Positions 53,792 to 63,015 of a stretch of 64,000 nt of DNA are shown piece by piece. The position numbers were made by a program, and so were the translations under genes. The stretch is from Pseudomonas graminis (GTDB lineage Bacteria; Pseudomonadota; Gammaproteobacteria; Pseudomonadales; Pseudomonadaceae), in contig NZ_CP053746.1 of NCBI RefSeq assembly GCF_013201545.1, positions 3,548,501 through 3,612,500 of the forward strand. Direction: 5' to 3'. The first letter of the stretch is position 1. Each line of letters begins with the position of its first letter. The notes beneath the pieces were generated by a model. It ran no database searches, was not told the origin of the DNA, and saw only the letters and a program-made list of their open reading frames with translations.

Positions 53792-54616
53792 ATGCCAAAA
53801 ACCATCATCCGCTCCGCACTGTTCGTCCCCGGCAGTCGCCCCGATCGTTTTGCGAAGGCGCTGGCGGCGGGCGCTGACGCGGTGATCGTCGATTTCGAAG
53901 ACGCCGTTGAAGAGCCCCTCAAGCGCCAGGCGCGGGACAATCTTGCGGCCTTTTTAAGCGACAACACACAAGCCTCAGTGTGGGTGCGGGTCAATGCGCC
54001 GACCCATGCTGAGCATGCGGACGATCTGGCGTTTTGCGAGCAATACGCGGGCGTCGCCGGGGTGCTGCTGCCGAAGGTCGAATGCGCTGCTCACGTCGCG
54101 GCCGTCTGGCAGACAGGCAAGCCGGTCCTGCCGATCATCGAAAGCGCCAAAGGCCTGCTGGCCCTGGAGCAGATCGCCCGTTCCCCGGGGGTTGAGCGTT
54201 TGTCGTTTGGCGGGCTCGACCTGGCGCTGGACCTGAACCTCAACAGCGGCACCCACGCCGCGCAGATGTTTCTCGATCAGGCGCGGATGTCGGTGCAATT
54301 ACATTCGAGGGGCGCCGACCTGTTGCCACCGTTGGACGGCGTTCACCCGGCCATCGGCGACCCACAAGGCTTGCACCGCGCCATTCGCCACGCGTACGAC
54401 ATGGGATATGGCGGCGCGTTGTGCATCCATCCGGCGCAAGTGCCGGTGATCCACGCCGCTTTAGCCCCCAGCATCGATGACCTGAACTGGGCGCAAAAGG
54501 TGATCAATGCCAGCGCAGCGGCCAAGGGGGCAGGGGCGTTTCAGCTGGAAGGGCAGATGGTCGACGCGCCGGTGCTACTGCGTGCTCAGCGGCTGCTGGC
54601 GTTGGCGACGGGGTGA
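53792..54616 (+). CDS. ccl: (3S)-Citramalyl-CoA lyase (HpcH/CitE family)
   Basis: 274 residues, MPKTIIRSALFVPGSRPDRFAKALAAGADAVIVDFEDAV... of the citrate-lyase beta/HpcH TIM-barrel family. The Arg and Glu/Asp metal ligands appear in VDFEDAVEE and the GGLDLALDLN segment; KVECAAHV and CIHPAQVPVIHAA complete the fold. It cleaves citramalyl-CoA to pyruvate and acetyl-CoA. The order matches PA0883 (ccl/ripC). It ends the catabolic half of the locus. Confidence 0.9.
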   Translation: MPKTIIRSALFVPGSRPDRFAKALAAGADAVIVDFEDAVEEPLKRQARDNLAAFLSDNTQASVWVRVNAPTHAEHADDLAFCEQYAGVAGVLLPKVECAAHVAAVWQTGKPVLPIIESAKGLLALEQIARSPGVERLSFGGLDLALDLNLNSGTHAAQMFLDQARMSVQLHSRGADLLPPLDGVHPAIGDPQGLHRAIRHAYDMGYGGALCIHPAQVPVIHAALAPSIDDLNWAQKVINASAAAKGAGAFQLEGQMVDAPVLLRAQRLLALATG

Positions 54617-54646
54617 ACCGCGTTGACTCGAGGTTTAACGCATCAG

Positions 54647-55790
<1,144 letters not shown>

Positions 55791-55910
55791 GCCCTTCAGT
55801 CCCTTCTCGCTACAGACCGTGACGGCCCGGCGGCCACCCATGTCGTGGGTGGTCCCCCTTCACGGCCGTCTCTACACCCGGCTAGGTTCGGCTTCGTTCG
55901 GAGAATGCTT

Positions 55911-56543
55911 ATGCACCCGCTGACGCGACTGTGGGAGCATCTGGAGGAGGGCATCATTGCCTTTCTGCTGGCTGCCATGACCCTCGTGACTTTCGTCTAC
56001 GTGGCGTTGAACAACATCTACACCCTGTTTTATTCCCTCAGCGATCAGTGGGCGGTGAGCAGCGACTTTTTCGCCGCGATTGGCGACCACCTGATGGGCT
56101 ACGCCCAAGGCATGACCTGGAGCGTGGCACTGACCAAAGCGCTGTTTGGCTGGCTGATCTTCTTTGGGATTTCCTACGGCGTGCGCACGGCGGGCCACCT
56201 GGGCGTCGACGCGCTGGTCAAGAAAACCAGCAAGCCGGTCCAGCGCATTCTGGCGATGCTGGCCTGCGCCTGCTGCCTGGCCTACGCCGGTCTGTTCCTC
56301 GTCGCCAGTTACAAGTGGGTGTCGGCGCTGTTCGTGGCCGGCATCGGCGCCGAAGACCTCGACCGGTTCGGCATCGAGGTCGCGTACATCGCGATCATCG
56401 TGCCGATCGGCTTTGGCCTGGTGATCGCGCGCTACCTGGAAATCCTCTACCGCATTTGGACGCACCGGCAGACCGGGTTGGGTCTGGCCGACGAAGCGGC
56501 TGAAGCGAGCAAACTCGCCAACCCTGCCGAGGAGCAGCACTGA
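55911..56543 (+). CDS. TRAP transporter small membrane subunit (DctQ)
   Basis: 210 residues; the ATG at 55911 is favoured over 55905 because of the GGAG spacing. There are four predicted helices: EGIIAFLLAAMTLVTFVYVAL, ALTKALFGWLIFFGISYGVRTAGHLGVDAL, LAMLACACCLAYAGLFLVASY, and EVAYIAIIVPIGFGLVIARYLEIL. The layout is that of DctQ, which joins with DctM. The stop overlaps the dctM start by one base, so they are translated in step. PA0885 counterpart. Confidence 0.9.
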   Translation: MHPLTRLWEHLEEGIIAFLLAAMTLVTFVYVALNNIYTLFYSLSDQWAVSSDFFAAIGDHLMGYAQGMTWSVALTKALFGWLIFFGISYGVRTAGHLGVDALVKKTSKPVQRILAMLACACCLAYAGLFLVASYKWVSALFVAGIGAEDLDRFGIEVAYIAIIVPIGFGLVIARYLEILYRIWTHRQTGLGLADEAAEASKLANPAEEQH

Positions 56544-57826
56544 TGACTGTTATCTGCCTGTTCCTGCTGCTCTTCGTTTTCATGTTCCTGGGCGTGCCCA
56601 TCGCCATTTCCCTGGGCTTGTCCGGCGCCGTTTCGATCCTGCTGTTCAGCCCTGACTCGTTGAGTTCGCTGGCGATCAAACTGTTCGAAACCTCCGACAG
56701 CTACACCTTTCTGGCAATTCCTTTCTTCCTACTGTCCGGCGCCTTCATGACCACCGGCGGGGTGGCACAGCGGCTGATCGACTTCGCCAACGCGTGCGTG
56801 GGCCACATTCGCGGCGGCCTGGCGATTGCGGCGGTGCTGGCGTGCATGCTGTTCGCGGCGCTGTCCGGTTCATCGCCCGCTACCGTTGCAGCCGTGGGTT
56901 CCATCGCCGTCGCCGGCATGGTGCGCTCCGGTTATCCGAAAGAATTCGGTGCCGGGATCATCTGCAACGCCGGGACGCTGGGGATTCTAATTCCGCCTTC
57001 CATCGTGATGGTGGTGTACGCCGCCGCGACGGAAACCTCGGTTGGCAAGCTGTTCATCGCGGGTGTGATTCCCGGCATCCTGCTGGGTCTGGCGCTGATG
57101 GTGGTGATCTACATCGTCGCCCGCGTCAAGAAACTTCCGGCCCAGCCACGGGTGACCTTCCGCCAGTGGTTGCACACGGCGCAACGGGCGTTCTGGGGGT
57201 TGATGCTGCTGGTGATTATCCTCGGCGGGATCTACAGCGGGATGTTCACCCCGACCGAAGCGGCGGCGGTGGCGGCGGTGTACTCGGCGTTCATCGCGCT
57301 GTTCGTCTACAAGGACATGAGCTTCAAGGACTGCCCGAAGGTGCTGCTGGAATCAGGGCGCCTGTCGATCATGCTGATGTTCATCATCGCCAACGCCATG
57401 CTGTTCGCTCACGTCCTGACCACGGAGCAGATTCCGCAGCAGATTACCGCCTGGGTCATCTCCGAGGGCCTCACCCCGATCGGCTTCCTGATCATGGTGA
57501 ACATTGTCCTATTGGTCGCGGGCAGCTTCATGGAGCCGTCGGCAATCATCCTGATCCTGGCGCCGATCTTTTTCCCGATCGCGATGAAACTCGGCATCGA
57601 TCCGATTCACCTGGGCATCGTCATGGTGGTCAACATGGAGATCGGGTTGGTCCACCCTCCGGTGGGGCTGAACCTGTTCGTGACGTCTGCGGTGACGGGT
57701 CTGACGTTGGGCGAGACTATTCGTGCGGCGCTGCCGTGGTTGTCGATCCTGCTGGTGTTTCTGTTGCTGGTGACGTACGTGCCTTATATCTCGCTGGCGC
57801 TGCCGAACTGGTTGGGGATGCCATGA
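56543..57826 (+). CDS. TRAP transporter large membrane subunit (DctM)
   Basis: 427 residues with about 12 helices, the full-length DctM. Family segments include PFFLLSGAFMTTGGVAQRLIDFANACVGHIRGGLAIAAVLACMLFAALSGSSPATVAAVG, EFGAGIICNAGTLGILIPPSIVMVVYA and MVVNMEIGLVHPPVGLNLFVTS, where the IPPS and PPVG turns mark the repeated half-sites. With DctPQ it imports the substrate with Na+. PA0886 counterpart. It ends the itaconate locus. Confidence 0.93.
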   Translation: MTVICLFLLLFVFMFLGVPIAISLGLSGAVSILLFSPDSLSSLAIKLFETSDSYTFLAIPFFLLSGAFMTTGGVAQRLIDFANACVGHIRGGLAIAAVLACMLFAALSGSSPATVAAVGSIAVAGMVRSGYPKEFGAGIICNAGTLGILIPPSIVMVVYAAATETSVGKLFIAGVIPGILLGLALMVVIYIVARVKKLPAQPRVTFRQWLHTAQRAFWGLMLLVIILGGIYSGMFTPTEAAAVAAVYSAFIALFVYKDMSFKDCPKVLLESGRLSIMLMFIIANAMLFAHVLTTEQIPQQITAWVISEGLTPIGFLIMVNIVLLVAGSFMEPSAIILILAPIFFPIAMKLGIDPIHLGIVMVVNMEIGLVHPPVGLNLFVTSAVTGLTLGETIRAALPWLSILLVFLLLVTYVPYISLALPNWLGMP

Positions 57827-57849
57827 GAGATGGGGGTCGTTCTTAGAGC

Positions 57850-58215
57850 CACATCAAGATCAAGATCAAGATCAAGATCTACGGCGGTCTGCCTAAGGGC
57901 AGACGTTTCGCCTTCGGCGAGTTACTTGGAAAAGCACCCCAAGTAACCAAGGGTGCCTGCTCTTGGTTGGGCCCTTCGTTCCTCAGGGTTCCCTCACTCC
58001 GACGACGCTCCGTGGGCCCGCGCCGAACGGACATCCCTGTCCTAGCGGCGCTCTCGCGGCATCCATGCCGCTCGGCCCACTGCGCGTCGTCTGCGTTCGG
58101 CCTGCACCAAAGTCGCGATTGGCGGCGTCTGAGCTTTCTGTGCATGAAGATCAAGATCAACAGCAGATCAAGATCAAGGGCAAATCAGGGGCAGATCAAG
58201 GGAGATCAAACGCTG
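57850..58215 (+). repeat. Structured dispersed repeat, copy B, with GATCAA-rich ends
   Basis: It starts with a tandem ATCAAG run (57853-57878) and ends with a series of GATCAA units. It holds GTCTGCC-TAAG-GGCAGAC (57888-57905), CGCC-TTC-GGCG, GTTACTTGG-N9-CCAAGTAAC (57921-57947), GGACA-TCCC-TGTCC, GCGGCAT-CC-ATGCCGC and an outer stem between about 58002-58018 and 58074-58090. The bases differ from copy A but the pairs are kept. Overlapping ORFs are spurious. Confidence 0.85.
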
Positions 58216-58221
58216 AGGACT

Positions 58222-58313
58222 TGTAGGAGTGAGCTTGCTCGCGAAGGGGTCGGTACATTCACCGGATTTTTGGTGTTTGGAATACAGCATTCGCGAGCAA
58301 GCTCGCTCCCACC
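58222..58313. repeat. Inverted REP pair (GAGCAAGCTC core)
   Basis: The arms at 58222-58248 and 58290-58313 share the GAGTGAGCTTGCTCGCGAAG core and are complementary except for a few bases. Confidence 0.88.
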
Positions 58314-58356
58314 GGTAGGGGGCGCTCAGCAAAATTGTTGGCGCCTGGACTGGCTT

Positions 58357-58443
58357 CTTCCCGGCTAAAGCCGGTCCCACTAAAAGCAACGCGCGCAGTC
58401 AGTGGGATCGGCGCTGATTGTAGGACCGGCTTCAGCCGGGAAG
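58357..58443. repeat. Inverted REP pair (CCGGCTAAAGCCGG core)
   Basis: The arms CTTCCCGGCTAAAGCCGG (58357-58380) and TAGGACCGGCTTCAGCCGGG (58420-58443) are complementary. They lie between the two inverted copies of the structured repeat. Confidence 0.88.
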
Positions 58444-58454
58444 CTCTTGATCTG

Positions 58455-58745
58455 CTTAAACCCGCTTTTGATCTTCGTACACAAAAAGTCCAGACACTGC
58501 CAATCGCGACTTGGGCGCAGGCTGAACGCAGACGACGCGGAGTGGCCCGAGCGGCATGGATGCCGCGAGAGCGCCGCTAAGACATGGATGTGCGTTCGGC
58601 GCGGGCCCACGGAGCGTCGTCGAAGTGAGGGAACCCGACGAAGTCGGGCCAAACCGAGAGCAAGCACCCTTGGTTACTTGGGGTGCTTTTCCAAGTAACT
58701 CGCCGAAGGCGAAATGTCTGCCCTTAGGCAGACGCTCTTGATCTA
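58455..58745 (-). repeat. Structured dispersed repeat, copy C, inverted to copy B
   Basis: On the minus strand it begins GATCAAGAGCGTCTGCC and reads like copy B, so B and C form a long inverted repeat of about 280-base arms. The GTTACTTGG/CCAAGTAAC hairpin, the GTCTGCC/GGCAGAC hairpin and an ACAT-CC-ATGT hairpin are present. It ends with GATCAAAAG and GATCAAG units. Confidence 0.85.
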
Positions 58746-58768
58746 CTGCTTTGTGGCAGACGAAAAAA

Positions 58769-58800
58769 ATCCGCGCTGCCTCGGGGAGAACAGCGCGGAT
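58769..58800 (-). terminator. Terminator after the 24-aa peptide gene
   Basis: The stem ATCCGCGCTG / CAGCGCGGAT is followed on the minus strand by a run of seven T (A run at 58763-58769). It ends the leftward two-gene unit. Confidence 0.88.
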
Positions 58801-58814
58801 CTTTAATCACTCAA

Positions 58815-58889
58815 TCAATGCACAAACAGTGCAATCAAAATAATGATCGGGATTGGAATGCCGAGGAACCACAGAAGTAGTGAACGCAT
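58815..58889 (-). CDS. 24-aa hydrophobic membrane peptide
   Basis: The ATG at 58889 has AAGGAGAG 7 bases upstream, an excellent site. The product begins MRSLLLWFLGIPIPIIILI and ends ALFVH, almost entirely hydrophobic, as one inner-membrane helix. It lies 16 bases after the stop of the 310-residue gene on the same strand and before a strong terminator, so it is the second gene of that operon. It is too short for most annotation but the ribosome-binding site and context support it. Confidence 0.75.
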   Translation of the reverse strand: MRSLLLWFLGIPIPIIILIALFVH

Positions 58890-58904
58890 GATGACTCTCC
58901 TTAA

Positions 58905-59837
58905 TCAGCGAATGCTGGAAGTAGTGGAATAAGCACGGGTTTCGACATACGTCACCGCATCACGGCGACGACCACCCCAGATAGCGGCAAGGCTTGCCAC
59001 GAACGCACCGCACAGCAGCGAAACGAAAGTCCACAGCGCAGCGGTTGCAGCGGCCTTGGCGGCAGCATCAGCAGCTTGCTGAGCTTTAAGCTTGGCGTCG
59101 GCCACAGCTTGTTTGGCCTGACCGTAAACCTGATCAACGCGCGCCTGGGCATCGGCCTGACTCAAGTTGGTACGCTGAGCGACCAGCTGTGCCAGGTAGG
59201 TGCGGTCTTCCGGAGCCAGTTGACCATCGTTGGCCATTGTCTTGGTGAAGATACGCACCACAACACCGTGGGCCGCATCATCGCTGACAGCAGCAGGGCG
59301 GTCATCGCGGAACAGCGAATCGATGTAGTAACCGTATTGATCACTGCTGGTATTGCCGGCTGCAGAACCAGCGGCAGTGGCGGCAGTACCGGCAACGCCC
59401 GCTACCGCAGTGGCGCCGGCTTTCACGCCGCTTCCGACGACGCCGCTGACAGAGCCCACGACCAGCACGGCAGCTACCAGCGTCGCGACAGCCCAGGACA
59501 GGAAGCCGTGCGCGGTGTCACGGAAATAAACTTCGTCGCCGTGCATGTTGGCCCATTTGACGCGCAGTCGACCAGCGAGATAACCGCCAAGACCGGACGC
59601 CACGATTTGCGTCAGCGCGAGCCAGACGACCGTCGAGATACCGATTGTCTTCGCGCTGGCGCCTTCGTTGGCCCAGGGCGACATCGCTGAAAAACCAAGG
59701 CCCGAGCCCAGCAAAATCAGGATCAGGGACAAGGCAGCGGCGCCGGCAGCGCCGGCAAAGATGGCACCCCAGGACACGCCCGAGACTGTGGAGGACTCTT
59801 CTACAGCGGCAGGATAAGAATCAGGTGAGACGTTCAT
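58905..59837 (-). CDS. Membrane protein of unknown function, 310 aa
   Basis: 310 residues from the ATG at 59837; the frame opens 23 codons earlier without a site. There are four predicted helices: GVSWGAIFAGAAGAAALSLILILLGSGLGFS, TVVWLALTQIVASGLGGYLAGRL, GFLSWAVATLVAAVLVVGSVSGVVGS, and AALWTFVSLLCGAFVASLAAIWGG at the C-terminus. An Ala-rich coiled helical stretch (AQARVDQVYGQAKQAVADAKLKAQQAADAAAKAAA) lies just before the last helix. The GA/GG-rich helices and the Ala-rich segment suggest an envelope stress role, but I do not know the function. Confidence 0.8.
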   Translation of the reverse strand: MNVSPDSYPAAVEESSTVSGVSWGAIFAGAAGAAALSLILILLGSGLGFSAMSPWANEGASAKTIGISTVVWLALTQIVASGLGGYLAGRLRVKWANMHGDEVYFRDTAHGFLSWAVATLVAAVLVVGSVSGVVGSGVKAGATAVAGVAGTAATAAGSAAGNTSSDQYGYYIDSLFRDDRPAAVSDDAAHGVVVRIFTKTMANDGQLAPEDRTYLAQLVAQRTNLSQADAQARVDQVYGQAKQAVADAKLKAQQAADAAAKAAATAALWTFVSLLCGAFVASLAAIWGGRRRDAVTYVETRAYSTTSSIR

Positions 59838-60180
59838 TGTGCTGCTCCGTGCGAATGATGTTGTGCTTCTCCCCATTACGGTGCACTGCCTGTGCCAAGC
59901 GCTCACCCAGATAAAAACATAATAAAATCAATGGCATGCAGAATTTGATCGCTCGTGTCGTCGTGCAAAATGCATGAGTCACGAAAACGGGCGGAGGCGT
60001 TCTGCCCGGTGAGAGTATTTCCATGACTGTCAGAGGTTTGCGACAATCTTCTGCGGCGGATTCAGGCCATTTGTAACATTTCGGCACATTCACGCCTGGA
60101 TGGTGTCTTATACCGTCAGCTCTACGGGATGACAGTTATAGTCCGCCCACGGCCCCTGTTTCTTCGAGAGGTAACTCACC
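59838..60180. other. Divergent promoter region
   Basis: No gene is seen in these 343 bases between the leftward membrane operon and the rightward GNAT gene. Bases 59905-59975 are relatively AT-rich and are the likely site of the leftward promoter. Confidence 0.45.
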
Positions 60181-60657
60181 ATGTTTATCCATCGCCCCCT
60201 GGAAGAAAAAGACGTCCCTTTCATCTGCGATATGCCCCAGAGCATTGATGAGCTCTTCTATATGTTCCCCAAGGCGGTATTCCCGCTGACCCCGGAGCAG
60301 CTCAACGAGTCCATCGCCCAGCGTTCGGACAACACGGTCATCGAGCTGGACGGCCAGGTCGTGGGATTCGCCAACTTCTCCCGCTACGATTTCAGAGGCC
60401 GTTGCTCGATGGGCAACGTCATCATTGATCCGCGCTTTCGCTCCAAAGGCGTTGGCCGCTACATGATCGGCTGCATGATGGAACTGGCCTTTGGCAAACA
60501 TGAAGCGGCGGAGCTGACTGCTTCCTGCTTCAACCATAACGTCCCGGGATTGCTGTTTTACCCCAAGCTGGGCTTCAAACCCTTCGCTATTGAAGAGCGT
60601 CAGGACAAGAAAGGCGCGCGCGTTGCACTTATTCATCTCAAGTTGCTACGCAGCTAA
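60181..60657 (+). CDS. GNAT family N-acetyltransferase
   Basis: 158 residues, with GAGAGG before the ATG. GNAT signature NVIIDPRFRSKGVGRYMIGCMMELAF (residues about 80-105) includes the acetyl-CoA pyrophosphate loop SKGVGR. LFYPKLGFKPF closes motif B. It acetylates a primary amine of unknown identity in the cytosol. The N-terminal IHRPLEEKDVPFICDMPQS is typical. Single gene, no partner. Confidence 0.9.
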   Translation: MFIHRPLEEKDVPFICDMPQSIDELFYMFPKAVFPLTPEQLNESIAQRSDNTVIELDGQVVGFANFSRYDFRGRCSMGNVIIDPRFRSKGVGRYMIGCMMELAFGKHEAAELTASCFNHNVPGLLFYPKLGFKPFAIEERQDKKGARVALIHLKLLRS

Positions 60658-61009
60658 CTCCGTAGACCGGTAAATGGCGTCGCTCGTCGGGCCTTTGACT
60701 TATGTCCGACGGATGGCTAAGCAGATATAGCACTCATTCCTCCGGTTATTCAGCCAATTAAAGCGTGAACGGGCCGAGTTCTACCGCAGTGAATCGATTT
60801 ACCTCGGCATTCCGGCGGCGGGCGACCTGAAATGAACGCGACAGAGGCTATTTGCTTCACTTTGGGGCGCGGCGTATAAGTTAAATATCCCTGTTTGCCG
60901 ACTAGCGAACGGGGCCCGGGAAACGTTTTCCCATTTGGTGTAAATGGTGATTTATGGTCAGGCGAGCGGCTGAAGGCGTCACCCAGTCCTGCCTGCGGAG
61001 GATTGGAAA
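60658..61009. other. Intergenic region before the DUF1652 gene
   Basis: There is no gene in these 352 bases. A dyad CCATTT-N5-AAATGG lies at 60931-60947, 63 bases before the DUF1652 start, and could be an operator. Confidence 0.4.
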
Positions 61010-61270
61010 ATGATTGCCTGTACGCTCTCTAACCTTGAACTGCGCAACATTATAGAAAGTGCGTTTCTGCCTTGGCGTTGCAACTGCACGGTGATAGAGG
61101 ATCGGATGACCGTTGAAGTCATCGACCCTGCCACCGAGCGCGTCGAGTTGTTCGCTTCCAATATTGCTCTGGACTCGCTCGATAATAGCCACGCCTTGTG
61201 CGCACTTATCCGTGACCTTCAGGCCGAGCTCGGGAAGGCCAGGCATTACCCGCACGCGCTGGCGAGTTGA
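61010..61270 (+). CDS. DUF1652 family protein
   Basis: 86 residues, with GGAGG 9 bases before the ATG. It starts MIACTLSNLELRNIIESAFLPWRCNC, the N-terminal pattern of DUF1652 (helix, then E-x-F-L-P-x-x-C-x-C). DUF1652 proteins are small, soluble and almost confined to Pseudomonas, with no known role. It lies 86 bases before the next gene on the same strand. Confidence 0.85.
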   Translation: MIACTLSNLELRNIIESAFLPWRCNCTVIEDRMTVEVIDPATERVELFASNIALDSLDNSHALCALIRDLQAELGKARHYPHALAS

Positions 61271-61355
61271 GCGCAGGCCTCTAGCAATAATCACCGTTCC
61301 GCCTTATGTTGGTCTGCATCGGCCACGGTGGCCAGGCGGGACATTGAGGATTTGC

Positions 61356-61808
61356 ATGGCGTACGCGCAACCCGAGATCGATGCAGTACCAGAGCACAAC
61401 CGAGCGGCGCCAGCGCGCCGCCGTCGCAAGGTCATCATCGGCGTCAGCTGCCTGCTGGGCATTGTTGTGGTTGGCGCTGCGTCGATCATCACGATGCTCG
61501 ATCGGCTCGAAATGCGGAACGCCAGCTTCCGACCGCCGATGACGTCCCTGGAGCGAGAGCAACTGCTGCCACCGGAGCCGGTGCTGGAAATCAAGCCTCA
61601 GGTTGACGGCCTGCGCTACGGGGCCGACGTGCTGCCCGCACGTCAAGGTGCGGGCGGGGAGGCCACAGCGCTTGATACAGCGCCGCCCTCTGCAGCAGTG
61701 CTGCTTTTAATCCCTCCGACCCTCGGCATTCCTGCAAACGTGGGGCCCCGATCCGGCAAACCCCTTGGCATCGCTCAGGCCGTCCACGTCCACAACGGCG
61801 CGCAGTAG
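61356..61808 (+). CDS. Hypothetical single-helix membrane protein, 150 aa
   Basis: From the ATG at 61356 with GAGGA 6 bases before it. A basic N-terminus with RRRRK (residues about 21-25) is followed by one helix (VIIGVSCLLGIVVVGAASIITML, about 26-48) and a Pro-rich periplasmic tail. The PPEPVLEIKPQVDGLRYGADV segment resembles small proteins encoded near terminal oxidases, but that resemblance is weak. I do not recognise the family. Confidence 0.6.
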   Translation: MAYAQPEIDAVPEHNRAAPARRRRKVIIGVSCLLGIVVVGAASIITMLDRLEMRNASFRPPMTSLEREQLLPPEPVLEIKPQVDGLRYGADVLPARQGAGGEATALDTAPPSAAVLLLIPPTLGIPANVGPRSGKPLGIAQAVHVHNGAQ

Positions 61809-61819
61809 CGCGAGCGTTT

Positions 61820-62134
61820 TCAATGCGTCCGGTGTAGGTGCTCATTCTCGAAGAGCAATTTGAAATGCTCTTCGCCGTTGCCTTTAACCGCATAGTGCTC
61901 GCGAACGGGCCCCGCCTCAATGCGGCCGTCCATCGCAATGCGAATGATCGATGACTTGGGCAAATAATCCGGCACATCACCAAGGATAGTCAGTTCGCGC
62001 AAGCTGTGCCCCTCGTGCTCTATCGTCGCGAGACGTACTCGGCAGGTCGCCTGCATCGGAATAGGTCCGAACAGCGTGTCCCGCGAATAATCAATTTCGG
62101 CGATGCTGGACTGATCGGTTTTATCATCATTCAT
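61820..62134 (-). CDS. Hypothetical protein, 104 aa
   Basis: From the ATG at 62134 with AGAGG 7 bases upstream. The sequence begins MNDDKTDQSSIAEIDYSRDTLFGPIPMQATCRVRLATIEHEG and ends in a His-rich segment (NEHLHRTH). It looks soluble and is mostly beta (CRVRLATIEHEGHSLRELTILGDVPDYL). I do not recognise it. It converges with the gene at 61356, ending 12 bases after it. Confidence 0.6.
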   Translation of the reverse strand: MNDDKTDQSSIAEIDYSRDTLFGPIPMQATCRVRLATIEHEGHSLRELTILGDVPDYLPKSSIIRIAMDGRIEAGPVREHYAVKGNGEEHFKLLFENEHLHRTH

Positions 62135-63015
62135 AGGTCACCTCTCTGTCCTTGGGAAAGTGCTAACACACCACAATGGAGGTACGGCAGGGCCGAATAG
62201 TTCTCAGCTGGCCATACGAAAGTATTCCATTCATCGGATGCGGCAGGGTCCTCTTGCCATTGCAGACAGCTCATTCACTTAAGAAGATGAGTAATTCTGG
62301 CGTCAATAAATGCTGGGGAACATTAATGATCATAGAAAAGTACGAGCAATAAACGACTCAAGGCGCATTGCATGTTGCGAGCAGAGTTAGTTAATGCCGC
62401 AGCGACCCGCCATTCACAGTTAAATTGCAAGGGGCGGTTATTTTATAAATCCATGGACTCAGCACGGAGCGCCGAATGGGTGGCGTCAAAATAAAAATTC
62501 CTATACAAATCAGTTGTTTATGATCCCTAACGATCGTAATCCTCTTTGTCTCGTAAAATTGACACCTCGTCAGTTCTTTGCAACTATCACTTTACGTTTT
62601 CGACTTCGCTGAACGGCGCTTAGTGCAAGCGCCCGATACTTCTTGTTCCAGGATAAATCCGTTCAGGTGCGCGATGAGTTGGCGGTAGCGTCCCTTGGGG
62701 AAAGCTGACAACAGGCGGCGCGGACTGTCGGATCGACGGAGCCTCAGCAAGGAGGTGCCGCCGTAAAAGCGGCGTTCCAGAGCCTGCGCCGGATCAATTG
62801 ACCCGGGTCGATGGTCCTGTTGTCACTGCCGCCAACGTGTCGCGCCTCATTGCGGTATTCATGCCTGCCAGATTTAGTCATTCAGTAAACAGCTCATTTT
62901 TTTCAACTCGAAAGTTCAGACATCGTCTCAGCGATAGCGGTTGAACGCGCACGGAAGTGCGGCTGTTCATGACGCAGGCGGCGATACGGTAACGACCCAG
63001 CGTGGAGTGACAATT
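62135..63015. other. 881-base stretch without a recognisable gene
   Basis: From 62280 to 62600 the DNA is clearly more AT-rich than its neighbours. A TTGACA at 62559-62564 with AACTAT 17 bases on is a weak promoter candidate pointing right. On the minus strand 62592-62822 stays open without a start codon, which may be a gene remnant or chance. The stretch ends with GGAG 8 bases before the FAD enzyme start. Confidence 0.5.
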
